Origin: Actinomycetes bacterium
GTDB lineage: Bacteria > Actinomycetota > Actinomycetes > Nanopelagicales > Nanopelagicaceae
DNA length: 64,000 nucleotides
Reading direction: 5' to 3'
Assembly (NCBI GenBank): GCA_025363635.1
Contig: JANYDL010000053.1
Span: 1-64,000, forward strand
A program made the position numbers and the translations under genes. Below are positions 34,571-43,212 of this stretch, in pieces. Positions within the stretch are counted from its first letter, which is position 1. The number at the start of each line of letters is the position of its first letter. The notes below the pieces were generated by a model. It was given only the letters and a program-made list of their open reading frames with translations. It did not search any database and was not told the DNA's origin.

Positions 34571-37500
34571 TGAAATATTTTGCCTCGGGGTGATGCACGA
34601 TGATCGCAGATGTTGATTGCTCAGGATGAAGTTGGAATTCTTCTGAAAGTTCCACAGCAATTCGTTCAGGCTGCAAAAGTTCACATAGTTGCACTTGCTG
34701 TTCCAAATCAGGACAAGCCGGGTAGCCAAATGAGTATCGAGATCCTCGATAACCTTGATCTAGAATTTCAGCAAGATCACCAGAATCCTCACCTTGCACT
34801 TTCAACTCATCTCGTACCCGAGCGTGCCAATGCTCCGCTAAGGCTTCGGTGAGTTGGACAGACAGACCATGTAATTCCAAATATTCACGATATGCATTTG
34901 AGGCAAATAATTCTCCTGTAGCAACACTCACAGCATTGCCCATTGTGACAATATGAAAAGCCGCAACATCAACTCGTCCCGAATCCCGTGAAGCGAAGAA
35001 ATCTGCTAAACACAATCTGCGGTCTCGCGATTGGCGGGGAAAAGTGAATCGGAGACGATCCTGACCTTTAAGTTCGCCTTCGTGGTGCAAAATCACGAGG
35101 TCGTTGCCTTCGCTTACGCAAGGAAAATATCCATAGACAACTGCTGGATTGAGCCAGCCTTTTGCTATTGACTCGTTGAGCAGAGACCGCAGTCGGGGGC
35201 GGCCTTCACTTTCTGCCATTTCCGCATATTCACCCCGAGCTCCGCGTAAACCCCATTGACCTACGAAAAGTGCTCGTTCATCAAGCATGGATGCATAATC
35301 TGTAAGGGGAACGCCCTTGACTACCTTGCTCCCCCAGAATGGTGGGGTAGGAATGTCATAATTTTGAGAAACGTCACTCCTCTTAGTATCCGTTTTTGCG
35401 AACTCTTGCGCTGAAGTCACAACCTTCACACGCCTTTCACGTAAAGGTGGGAATGCGGCTCCAACTTCTCCCCGTTTGATCGCCATAATCGTATCCATCA
35501 ATTTAAGACCTTCAAAAGCATCTCGCGCGTATCGGACTTCACCATTGAACTGATTCGCGAGATCTTGCTCTACGTAAGTCCTCGTAAGCGCAGCACCACC
35601 TAAGACAATGGGCCAACGTTGATCGAGACCTCGAGAAGTCAATTCTTCAAGATTCTCTTTCATGATAACGGTAGATTTAACGAGCAACCCACTCATACCG
35701 ATTGCATCCGCATCTGAATCGACTGCTGCATCGATAATTTGGTTGATAGTCTGCTTGATTCCAATGTTGACTACCCGATATCCATTATTTGAAAGAATAA
35801 TGTCGACTAAGTTCTTACCTATGTCGTGAACATCACCGCGAACTGTGGCTAACACCATTACACCTCGACCACCCACCCCGGTCTTCTCCATGAAGGGTTC
35901 AAGAAATGCCACGGCACTTTTCATTACCTCTGCACTTTGCAGAACAAATGGCAACTGCATCTCGCCTTTGCCGAAAAGCTCGCCGACCACTTTCATACCC
36001 TGTAGTAAGTGCGTGTTAATAATCTCCAAAGGTGGAAGCCCATCGTCCAGTGCCTTTTGCAGATCGGCTTCAAGCCCAACTCTTTCGCCGTCAATGATTC
36101 TTCGACTTAAGCGATCCGTCAGTGGCAGAGCCGCAAGTTCTGCCGCACGAGTCAATCGTGAATTCGATACCTCTACTCCTTCAAATAGTCTAAGAAACTC
36201 GGAGAGTGGATCGTAAATGCAGTTCTCACCATCAAACACGCGACGGTCATAAATCAGATCTAAGGCAACCGCGCGTTGTTTAGCGTCAATGCGCGACATT
36301 GGAGTGATTTTAGAAGGATGAACAATTGCAGAGTCAAGACCTGCTTCCACGGCCTCGTGTAGAAAGACAGAGTTGAGGACAATACGCGCTGCGGGATTAA
36401 GTCCAAAAGATACGTTGCTGACGCCTAAAGTTGTCTGTACTTCTGGGAACTCCGCCTTAAGTTGTCGAATTGCGTTGATTGTTTCGATACCGTCTCGACG
36501 CGTCTCCTCTTGACCGGTTGCAATAGGGAAAGTTAAACAGTCGATAAGAATATCTCCGAGGGCCATTCCCCAAGTGTGCGTGAGACTGTCGATGAGACGG
36601 CGCGATACTCGAAGTTTCCATTCCGTATCTCGCGCTTGACCACTTTCGTCAATTGTCAAAGCGATAACGCTAGCTCCATGCTCTTTGACCAAAGGCATTA
36701 CACGAGCAAAACGAGACTTGGGGCCATCTCCGTCTTCGAAATTTACTGAATTGATGACGCTACGTCCGCCTAAATGTTCCAGTCCCGCTTTGATGACCTC
36801 TGGTTCCGTGGAATCCAGAACAATAGGTAGTGTCGATGAAGTCGCGAACCTGCTCGCCAACTCTTTCATATCAGCGACACCATCTCGACCAACATAATCA
36901 ACCGAGAGATCAAGAAGATGGGCACCGTCTCGAATTTGATCTCGGGCTATTTCAACGCATGTCTGCCAATCTTCGGCAATGAGCGCGTCCCGAAATGCTC
37001 GAGATCCATTAGCGTTCGTTCGTTCACCAATGGCAAGATAGGTAACATCTTGTCGGAATGGCACATACTGATAGATAGATGATGCACCAGGCTCAACTCT
37101 AGGTTCACGAATTTGAATTGGTGCATTATTCAATCGCTGTACAACGGCCTGCATGTGCTCTGGAGTTGTACCGCAACAGCCTCCAATGAGTGAAACTCCG
37201 TAGTCACGAACAAAATGCTCAAGCGCCGAAGCCAACTCATCAGGAGTGAGTGGATAGGTAGCTCCATTGGGTCCAAGAATGGGAAGGCCCGCATTTGGCA
37301 TTACCGATATCGCGGCAGTTGAAGACTTGCTCAGAAACCGTAAATGTTCTGACATTTCGGCAGGACCTGTGGCGCAGTTCAGTCCTATCAAATCGATCTC
37401 GAGCGGTTCAAGTGCATTGAGTGCGGCGCCGATTTCAGATCCCAGCAGCATAGTTCCAGTTGTTTCGACCGTGACTTGAACAATGAGGATGACATCACGA

Positions 37501-38051
37501 TCGATTTCTTTGATTGCCTTTCTTGCTCCATTGACGGCAGCCTTAGCCTGTAGCAAATCCTGGGTAGTTTCGATAAGGAGTGCGTCGACGCCGGCATCCA
37601 CAAGACCCTTTGAGGCGGTGAAGTACGAGTCTTTGAGAATCTCATATGTCGTATGTCCAAGGCTCGGCAGTTTGGTACCAGGGCCAAGAGAGCCAAGAAC
37701 GTATCGCGGTTTCTCGTGCGTCGAAAAACGGTTTGCGCTTTCGCGGGCAATCGTGCCGCCAGCGAAAGCCAATTCGTAAATTCGTTCTTGAATTCCGTAT
37801 TCGGCCAAATTCGCCCAATTTGCACCGAAAGTGTTCGTCTCAATGGCGTCAACTCCGACTGAGAGATATGCCTCATGCACTGAGCGGACAATGTCGGGAC
37901 GACTTATGTTGAGAATTTCATTGCAACCCTCATGTCCCTGGAAATCAAGCAAAGTGGGAGCGGAAGCTTGGAGCATTGTCCCCATGGCCCCATCTGCAAT
38001 AACGCAGCGATGGAGTAGGGCTTCACGAAGGCTTTGCGTTGAGGTCGTCAC
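34560..38051 (-). CDS. metH: Cobalamin-dependent methionine synthase
   Basis: A 1163-residue four-module enzyme that methylates homocysteine from methyltetrahydrofolate through methylcobalamin. Module 1 (homocysteine, Zn) has DGAMGTMLQAS, GLNCATGP and IGGCCGTTPEHM. Module 2 (folate) has IGERTNANGSRAFRDAL. Module 3 (B12) has the cap MQLPFVLQSAEVMKSAV and DVHDIGKNLVDIIL with the cobalt-ligating His near residue 740. The C-terminal reactivation domain has PACPDLEQQVQLCELLQPE. No cobalamin riboswitch fits in the 28-base gap to the divergent PAC2 gene. The cell needs cobalamin for this route. Confidence 0.97.
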   Translation of the reverse strand: MTTSTQSLREALLHRCVIADGAMGTMLQASAPTLLDFQGHEGCNEILNISRPDIVRSVHEAYLSVGVDAIETNTFGANWANLAEYGIQERIYELAFAGGTIARESANRFSTHEKPRYVLGSLGPGTKLPSLGHTTYEILKDSYFTASKGLVDAGVDALLIETTQDLLQAKAAVNGARKAIKEIDRDVILIVQVTVETTGTMLLGSEIGAALNALEPLEIDLIGLNCATGPAEMSEHLRFLSKSSTAAISVMPNAGLPILGPNGATYPLTPDELASALEHFVRDYGVSLIGGCCGTTPEHMQAVVQRLNNAPIQIREPRVEPGASSIYQYVPFRQDVTYLAIGERTNANGSRAFRDALIAEDWQTCVEIARDQIRDGAHLLDLSVDYVGRDGVADMKELASRFATSSTLPIVLDSTEPEVIKAGLEHLGGRSVINSVNFEDGDGPKSRFARVMPLVKEHGASVIALTIDESGQARDTEWKLRVSRRLIDSLTHTWGMALGDILIDCLTFPIATGQEETRRDGIETINAIRQLKAEFPEVQTTLGVSNVSFGLNPAARIVLNSVFLHEAVEAGLDSAIVHPSKITPMSRIDAKQRAVALDLIYDRRVFDGENCIYDPLSEFLRLFEGVEVSNSRLTRAAELAALPLTDRLSRRIIDGERVGLEADLQKALDDGLPPLEIINTHLLQGMKVVGELFGKGEMQLPFVLQSAEVMKSAVAFLEPFMEKTGVGGRGVMVLATVRGDVHDIGKNLVDIILSNNGYRVVNIGIKQTINQIIDAAVDSDADAIGMSGLLVKSTVIMKENLEELTSRGLDQRWPIVLGGAALTRTYVEQDLANQFNGEVRYARDAFEGLKLMDTIMAIKRGEVGAAFPPLRERRVKVVTSAQEFAKTDTKRSDVSQNYDIPTPPFWGSKVVKGVPLTDYASMLDERALFVGQWGLRGARGEYAEMAESEGRPRLRSLLNESIAKGWLNPAVVYGYFPCVSEGNDLVILHHEGELKGQDRLRFTFPRQSRDRRLCLADFFASRDSGRVDVAAFHIVTMGNAVSVATGELFASNAYREYLELHGLSVQLTEALAEHWHARVRDELKVQGEDSGDLAEILDQGYRGSRYSFGYPACPDLEQQVQLCELLQPERIAVELSEEFQLHPEQSTSAIIVHHPEAKYFNAN

Positions 38052-38079
38052 TTGAGAAAGGTTACCGTAAGGTAGATGA

Positions 38080-38925
38080 GTGGAAATTCTTCAAATACCT
38101 TCATTGCGCGGACCGATCATGATAGTGGCCTTTACGGGATGGAACGATGCAGGAGAGGCCGCCACAGGTGCGGTATCGCATTTGCTTAATACATGGGTCT
38201 CAACACACATCGCATCCTGTGACCCCGAAGATTTTTATGATTTCCAAGTTAATCGTCCACAAGTATCTATCGATGGCTCCAAAATTCGACAGATCACGTG
38301 GCCCAACACTGATGTTTACGGTGTAAACGTGCCGAGTTTTCCCTTTGATCTCGTTTTGGTACGCGGTGCCGAACCTTCGATGCGTTGGAAAACTTTCACT
38401 GCACAAATTTTAGATCTTGCCGATGATCTTGAAGTATCCATGATCGTAACAGTTGGATCTTTACTGGCAGATACACCGCATACCCGTCCGATTGGCGTGA
38501 CGGGTAGTGGGTCTCATCCAGATCTTGCGAAGAAATTGGGAGTCAGCATCAGCCGGTATCAAGGACCTACGGGCATACTCGGAATCTTGCTAGATGGAGC
38601 ACAAAAGCGCAGCATCGACGCGGTTTCACTGTGGGCATCTATTCCTCACTATGCGTCGGCACCACCTTCCCCAAAAGCAACTTTGGCCTTGATCAATTCT
38701 CTTGAGGACATTCTGAATGTAAGTATCGATTTAGGAGACTTGCCAGATCATGCGCGGGCGTGGGAAATTGCTGTCGATGAGATGGCAAGTGAGGATAGTG
38801 ATGTTGCCGAGTACATAAAATCTTTGGAAGTTGCTAAGGATGAAACAGATCTACCCGAGGCTACCGGCGAATCGATTGCACGAGAATTTGAACGATATCT
38901 GCGCAGAAATAAAACCGAAGACTAG
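38080..38925 (+). CDS. PAC2-family protein
   Basis: A 281-residue protein of the PAC2 / proteasome-assembly-chaperone-like family: IMIVAFTGWNDAGEAATGAV near the start, VLVRGAEPSMRWKTFTAQIL, VTVGSLLADTPHTRP and VSLWASIPHYASAPPSPKAT. It is the counterpart of Rv2125. Members resemble archaeal and eukaryotic proteasome-binding proteins, but the actinobacterial function is unknown. It begins at GTG 38080 with AAGG 7 bases upstream, is divergent from metH, and overlaps the converging mshC by 4 bases. It is retained although no proteasome gene is visible here. Confidence 0.9.
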   Translation: MEILQIPSLRGPIMIVAFTGWNDAGEAATGAVSHLLNTWVSTHIASCDPEDFYDFQVNRPQVSIDGSKIRQITWPNTDVYGVNVPSFPFDLVLVRGAEPSMRWKTFTAQILDLADDLEVSMIVTVGSLLADTPHTRPIGVTGSGSHPDLAKKLGVSISRYQGPTGILGILLDGAQKRSIDAVSLWASIPHYASAPPSPKATLALINSLEDILNVSIDLGDLPDHARAWEIAVDEMASEDSDVAEYIKSLEVAKDETDLPEATGESIAREFERYLRRNKTED

Positions 38926-40169
38926 ATAGAGACACCCAACAATAGATCTATAGCTCTGGCAAGTTCGCCAGCAGAACCTCCGCTTGAACCGTTTTCAGTA
39001 CTTTCGCACCATTCTTCAAGCGTCAGGATTGCCGAAGGTGTATCGAGATTCTCTGCTAAGGCGTTGATTAAACCCACAATCACCAACTGCGTGGGTGCCA
39101 CCTCAGGTTTGGATAACGCGAGCCGCAATCTATTGAGCAAGGATGTTGCGTTACGCAGTTTTTCATCATTCCACATTCTGTCGCTGGAATAATGATCGGA
39201 AATAAGTGCTAAACGTATTGCCATGGGGTCATGACCCGATTTCACAAGACGAGAAAGAAATACCAAGTTACCCAAACTCTTACTCATCTTCTCGCCATCT
39301 AATCCAATCATCCCGGCATAGACATACATACGCGCATATTGCTGACCTGAAATGAGGGTTGATTCTGAAGCACCCATTTCGTGATGTGGGAAGATCAGAT
39401 CGCTTCCACCACCCTGTATGTCAATCGAATATTCCAATTCTCTATCAACCATTAGGTAATTTAGTGCGATAGCGCTGCATTCAATATGCCAACCAGGACG
39501 CCCCTCTCCAAAAGGCGATGGCCATGATGGCTCTCCTGGTCGTTTGCCTAACCACACAAGAGGATCTAATGGATCTCGCTTACCTTCGCGCAAAGGATCC
39601 CCACCGCGTTGCGCAAAAATCTCAAGCATGGATTCGAGAGAGTGATGTGACCTAGATCCAAATTGCGGATCTGTACGAACTGAAAAGTACAGGTCATTGT
39701 CCACTTTATAGACAAGACCTTTTTCGAGAAGTTGTTGGATCGCTTCGATAACCAGAGGAATGGATTCGACTGCACCTATATATTTGTAAGGAGGGATAAC
39801 GTGTAAATCGCTCATATCTCCTCTGAATAAATCAATTTGCGATTGGGCTAAATCTTTCCAATCAACTCCATCGCGATGCGCGCGTTCTAACAGCGGATCA
39901 TCTATATCCGTAATATTTTCAACGAAAAGCACTTCTTTGCCAGAGGCACGTAAATATCTATTTATGAGATCGAAAGTGAGGTAAGTGGCAGCGTGTCCTA
40001 AATGGGTTGCATCGTAGGGAGTTATGCCGCAAACATACATCCGAAAAATATTTTGATCAGGAAGTTGCTCGACGATTCCGCTTGCCGAATTGAAAAGAGA
40101 AAGCTGCGGGAAAGTAAACCGATTATCGACAGGGGGAAGGTAAACATCAGCCCAAGATTTCACGGGCAC
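38922..40169 (-). CDS. mshC: Cysteine:glucosaminyl-inositol ligase MshC
   Basis: A 415-residue cysteinyl-tRNA-synthetase-like enzyme that joins cysteine to GlcN-inositol in mycothiol synthesis. It reads MYVCGITPYDATHLGHAATY where CysS normally has Pro-Thr-Val-Tyr, a mark of MshC. Zn ligands include GWHIECSAIAL and FPHHEMGASE, and KMSKSLGN is near residue 290. The short C-terminus lacks the anticodon-binding region of full CysS. Position next to a PAC2 gene and the SCO1664-type gene matches other actinobacteria. It implies that mycothiol is the main thiol. Confidence 0.94.
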   Translation of the reverse strand: MPVKSWADVYLPPVDNRFTFPQLSLFNSASGIVEQLPDQNIFRMYVCGITPYDATHLGHAATYLTFDLINRYLRASGKEVLFVENITDIDDPLLERAHRDGVDWKDLAQSQIDLFRGDMSDLHVIPPYKYIGAVESIPLVIEAIQQLLEKGLVYKVDNDLYFSVRTDPQFGSRSHHSLESMLEIFAQRGGDPLREGKRDPLDPLVWLGKRPGEPSWPSPFGEGRPGWHIECSAIALNYLMVDRELEYSIDIQGGGSDLIFPHHEMGASESTLISGQQYARMYVYAGMIGLDGEKMSKSLGNLVFLSRLVKSGHDPMAIRLALISDHYSSDRMWNDEKLRNATSLLNRLRLALSKPEVAPTQLVIVGLINALAENLDTPSAILTLEEWCESTENGSSGGSAGELARAIDLLLGVSI

Positions 40170-40197
40170 ATCCTACTGACTCAGCACGCTGGGTTTA

Positions 40198-40914
40198 TTA
40201 GAATGGGGGCCATGGTACAGAAGGCCAATCTGGATTAGGCAAGGGAAATGACCCGGTTTCCAATAGAGATTTGACTCTTCTGGACAGTTCGCGGACTTCT
40301 CCTTGTGTAAGCAAATCATCCAACTCTGAACCCAAAGAGCCATCAATGAGATTCAATAATCTACCTAATTGCTCGCGTTCTTTCGTGGAGAGTTCGACAC
40401 CAGCCCATTGCCATAGCACAGTCCGCAATTTATCGTCACTATGAAAAGTGACACCATGATCGCATCCCAATATTCGACCATCCGCAGTTGGCAAAAGATG
40501 TCCGATTTTGCGATCCGTATTGTTGATGACCGCATCAAAAAGCGCCATTTTTCTCAACTCAGAAAGATCTTGCTTGAAGAGCTCTAATAGATCGATTGAC
40601 TCATCGATATCGATCCACTCTTGGACTGCTCCTTCTCCGTAGGGGCCTTGCCGTAAAAGGGTTAACGGAACAACATCGAAATTCGCCCGAGAACTGACCA
40701 AATAAGCGGCGTATTCTCGGTGGGCTAAGGTGCCGTGAGGAAAATCCCAGAGGGGACGTTCTCCTGCAATTGGTTTATAGATGCACTTTGTACCTTCTTC
40801 ACTGTCTGCTTCGCCTTCCACAGTTACAAGCAGAGTCGCATTCGAAGCATCGACCAACCGACCCAGAATAGACATTGCTCCGTTTTTAAGCGTGTGATTA
40901 ACGTCTGTAGCCAT
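40198..40914 (-). CDS. SCO1664-family kinase-like protein
   Basis: A protein of about 238 residues from an uncharacterised actinobacterial family. It carries kinase-like motifs of the PI3/4-kinase and HipA style: KPIAGERPLWDFP near residue 45 with a candidate ATP-binding Lys, AVINNTDRKIGHLL (catalytic-loop-like Asp-Arg) and ILGCDHGVTFH (Asp-His-Gly in place of Asp-Phe-Gly). The substrate is unknown. ATG 40914 has GAGGG 4 bases upstream; the in-frame TTG 40947 and ATG 40932 would extend it. It overlaps the DUF3090 gene and so is translated with it. Confidence 0.82.
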   Translation of the reverse strand: MATDVNHTLKNGAMSILGRLVDASNATLLVTVEGEADSEEGTKCIYKPIAGERPLWDFPHGTLAHREYAAYLVSSRANFDVVPLTLLRQGPYGEGAVQEWIDIDESIDLLELFKQDLSELRKMALFDAVINNTDRKIGHLLPTADGRILGCDHGVTFHSDDKLRTVLWQWAGVELSTKEREQLGRLLNLIDGSLGSELDDLLTQGEVRELSRRVKSLLETGSFPLPNPDWPSVPWPPF

Positions 40915-41455
40915 TGGCCCTCGGGCATACATGACCACGGGGATCAAGAGCTAGACCGCAGAAAGGACATGGTGGCCGTCCCGATGCAACAAGAGCAAGA
41001 GCTCGCGAAACAAAGGTCCGAGTCTGTGATACAGAAAGAAAAACGCGAAGCACATCTAGCGTGTCATCATCATCTGAAAAAACTTCATCAGTCTCTTGAC
41101 TCTCGTCCGTCATGGCTTGCAGATCGATTTGAACCAGTTCACGATCACTAACCCATGCCAACCCAATAACGCCCACTCTAAATTCTTCCATGATCGGGGC
41201 TTCGAGCGGTTGGTCATCAAGGTTGATAGGGGTGGAGATAAGTGCTGAAGCAATTCTTGGTTCAATCTTCGTCAATTCCTTCATGAGAAGGTTAAGCCGC
41301 TCGGCCATTGCCAGAACTTGAGCCTTCTCTAGAAGCACCGAAACGACACGGAGACCAGTTCGCGCTTGAAGAAAAAATGATCGTTCACCAGGCTCACCTA
41401 CGGTACCTGCAACGAATCGTTCTACTGGATCGAACTCGTGTATTACTCGAGCCAT
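40898..41455 (-). CDS. DUF3090 protein with C-terminal zinc ribbon
   Basis: A 185-residue protein of a conserved actinobacterial family of unknown role. It starts MARVIHEFDPVERFVAGTVG and includes GERSFFLQARTGLRVVSVLL. The C-terminus has CPFCGLALDPRGHVCPRANG, with Cys pairs placed as in a zinc ribbon. An acidic stretch (EVFSDDDDTLDVL) lies mid-protein. It abuts the histidine phosphatase start and overlaps the SCO1664-type gene by 17 bases. The three-gene set next to mshC is also found in Streptomyces. Confidence 0.87.
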   Translation of the reverse strand: MARVIHEFDPVERFVAGTVGEPGERSFFLQARTGLRVVSVLLEKAQVLAMAERLNLLMKELTKIEPRIASALISTPINLDDQPLEAPIMEEFRVGVIGLAWVSDRELVQIDLQAMTDESQETDEVFSDDDDTLDVLRVFLSVSQTRTFVSRALALVASGRPPCPFCGLALDPRGHVCPRANGYRR

Positions 41456-42160
41456 CTACGATTTTGCCTTTCTTGATTTAGGGCCGGCCCCGCCACCAAT
41501 GAGCGCTCCTCTAGTTCTGTGGCCGACGGTGAAAAGGTCGATTACCGAGCGAGAGTCATTCATCAAAATAAGTCTAGGAGTAGTTGAAGAATAATCAAGA
41601 ATGGAGATGGAGGCGGGATCGACGACTATCCGCTGGAAATGATCGAGGTCCATCGACAAACTCGAGGCAATAATCGATTTAATCACATCACCATGACTCA
41701 CCAGAATGATGTTGCCTTTCCCTCGAGAAGTAAGTGCGCTTTCCACAGATCTCATGGCTCTCTTCTGCATGGCGATCATTGATTCTCCTTGTGGAAATGT
41801 CACTGTGGAAGGACGTGATTGCACCTTCTTCCATAGCGGTTCTTTTCGTAGCGACTTTAGAGAGCGACCAGTCCATGTCCCGTAATCGGCTTCGACGAGT
41901 CCTTCGTCGATGTGAAGTTTCAATCGAGAATTAAGGCCTTGAACCATGCAGCGATTCATCCATGGCGCAATCGTCTCTGAACATCTTTCCAACGGACTTG
42001 ATCTGAGAGCCTTGATAGTTGAATTTCCAAGTCGCTTGCTCAAGGACCGCGATTGAATTCTTCCCAATTGACTAAGGTGCACTCCTTGACTTCTTCCTGA
42101 CAAAATATTGCTGGCATTCGCGGTGGAATGCGCGTGCCGAACGAGAAGTATGAGTGTCAA
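41456..42160 (-). CDS. Histidine phosphatase (MSMEG_4193 family)
   Basis: A 234-residue member of the phosphoglycerate-mutase-like histidine phosphatases. The phospho-acceptor motif is ILLVRHAHSTANASNILSGR near residue 4-23 (Arg-His), with Arg in ALRSSPLERCSETI, acid Glu in VEADYGTWTG and the second His in ILVSHGDVIKSIIA. The C-terminus ends in a Gly/Lys-rich tail. It is followed immediately by the DUF3090 gene with no gap. The substrate is unknown; the family name comes from a Mycobacterium smegmatis member. Confidence 0.9.
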   Translation of the reverse strand: MTLILLVRHAHSTANASNILSGRSQGVHLSQLGRIQSRSLSKRLGNSTIKALRSSPLERCSETIAPWMNRCMVQGLNSRLKLHIDEGLVEADYGTWTGRSLKSLRKEPLWKKVQSRPSTVTFPQGESMIAMQKRAMRSVESALTSRGKGNIILVSHGDVIKSIIASSLSMDLDHFQRIVVDPASISILDYSSTTPRLILMNDSRSVIDLFTVGHRTRGALIGGGAGPKSRKAKS

Positions 42161-42261
42161 ACGCTATACCTCGCTTCCCCGCTATCACTGTGCCCATAAA
42201 GTTGAACCCTAAGGGTAAGGCTATCGGGCAAAACGCCACGTCACCTTGCTAGGGTCGGGCT

Positions 42262-43212
42262 ATGGAATTTCGCCGCGCAGGAAAAAGTGGTCTAACACTC
42301 TCTCGACTCGGGCTCGGAACCATGACGTGGGGCAGAGATACAGATGAACATGAGGCAGCCGAACAATGTCGCGCATACCTAGAGGCCGGTGGGAATTTTC
42401 TCGATACCGCAGCGATATATGGCGACGGAGATAGTGAACGAACTATAGGCGGACTTGTGGGGACATTTTTCAGAAGGGAAGAGATAGTTCTTGCGACCAA
42501 AGCTGGTATCTCATTTGAGAATGGCCTGCGAAAGGTTGGCACCTCGCGGAGAGATCTCTTGTCGCAACTTGAACAATCGCTCACGCGTTTAGGAACCGAT
42601 TATGTTGACTTATGGCAAGTACATGCATGGGATTCGGAGAATCCCTTAGAAGACACGCTCTCCGCTTTGGATTACGCCTTCTCTAGTGGTAAAGCTCGAT
42701 ATGTTGGCATTTCAAATTTCAGTGGCTGGCAGAGTGCGCGCGCTGTCTCCTTGCAAGAAAAAGTGGCAACAAAAGCGCCAATTGTTTCACTTCAAAATGA
42801 ATACTCACTTCTCAACCGATCCATTGAAATAGAAATTTCTCCTTGCGCCCAAAACCTTGGCGTCGGAATTCTCGCTTGGTCACCATTAGGTCGCGGAGTA
42901 CTCACGGGTAAATATCGCTATGGGACACCGAGTGACTCTCGTGGAGCAAGTCCGCACTTTGCAAATTTTGTTGAGCCCTACCTAGATGCCCGAAGCAATC
43001 GAATTGTGGAAGCAGTCTGTGTAGCCGCCGAAGGTTTGGGATTTTCGCCGTTAGAAGTTGCCTTGGCATGGGTAAGGGACAGACCAGGAGTAACTAGCGC
43101 AATTGTTGGAGCACGAACCGGAGCGCAATTACGCGGAGTATTAACTTCTGAGGAAATATCCCTTCCCCAAATTGTTCGTAGCGCCTTAGACGATGCTTCA
43201 GCAGTTTTCTAA
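42262..43212 (+). CDS. Aldo/keto reductase
   Basis: A 316-residue NADP-dependent oxidoreductase of the AKR family. The catalytic tetrad is visible: Asp in GGNFLDTAAIYGDGDSE with its Tyr, Lys in VLATKAGISFENG and His in VDLWQVHAWDSEN. Further features are ARYVGISNFSGWQSARAV and AWSPLGRGVLTGKY. It is probably related to the voltage-gated K-channel beta/YghZ group. The physiological substrate cannot be read. It is divergent from the histidine phosphatase with a 101-base shared promoter gap that includes ACCCT-A-AGGGT (42206-42216). Confidence 0.93.
   Translation: MEFRRAGKSGLTLSRLGLGTMTWGRDTDEHEAAEQCRAYLEAGGNFLDTAAIYGDGDSERTIGGLVGTFFRREEIVLATKAGISFENGLRKVGTSRRDLLSQLEQSLTRLGTDYVDLWQVHAWDSENPLEDTLSALDYAFSSGKARYVGISNFSGWQSARAVSLQEKVATKAPIVSLQNEYSLLNRSIEIEISPCAQNLGVGILAWSPLGRGVLTGKYRYGTPSDSRGASPHFANFVEPYLDARSNRIVEAVCVAAEGLGFSPLEVALAWVRDRPGVTSAIVGARTGAQLRGVLTSEEISLPQIVRSALDDASAVF

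Noticed and set aside
34560-38079. Possible cobalamin riboswitch upstream of metH
   Set aside because: Only 28 bases separate the metH start from the divergent PAC2 start; a B12 aptamer needs about 200 nt.
38080-38925. Evidence for a proteasome from the PAC2 gene
   Set aside because: PAC2-like proteins are widespread in actinobacteria and do not show that a proteasome exists; the pup-prc block is absent from its usual site.
38922-40169. Cysteinyl-tRNA synthetase (cysS)
   Set aside because: The GITPYDATHLGHA motif, missing anticodon domain and neighbourhood point to mycothiol ligase MshC.
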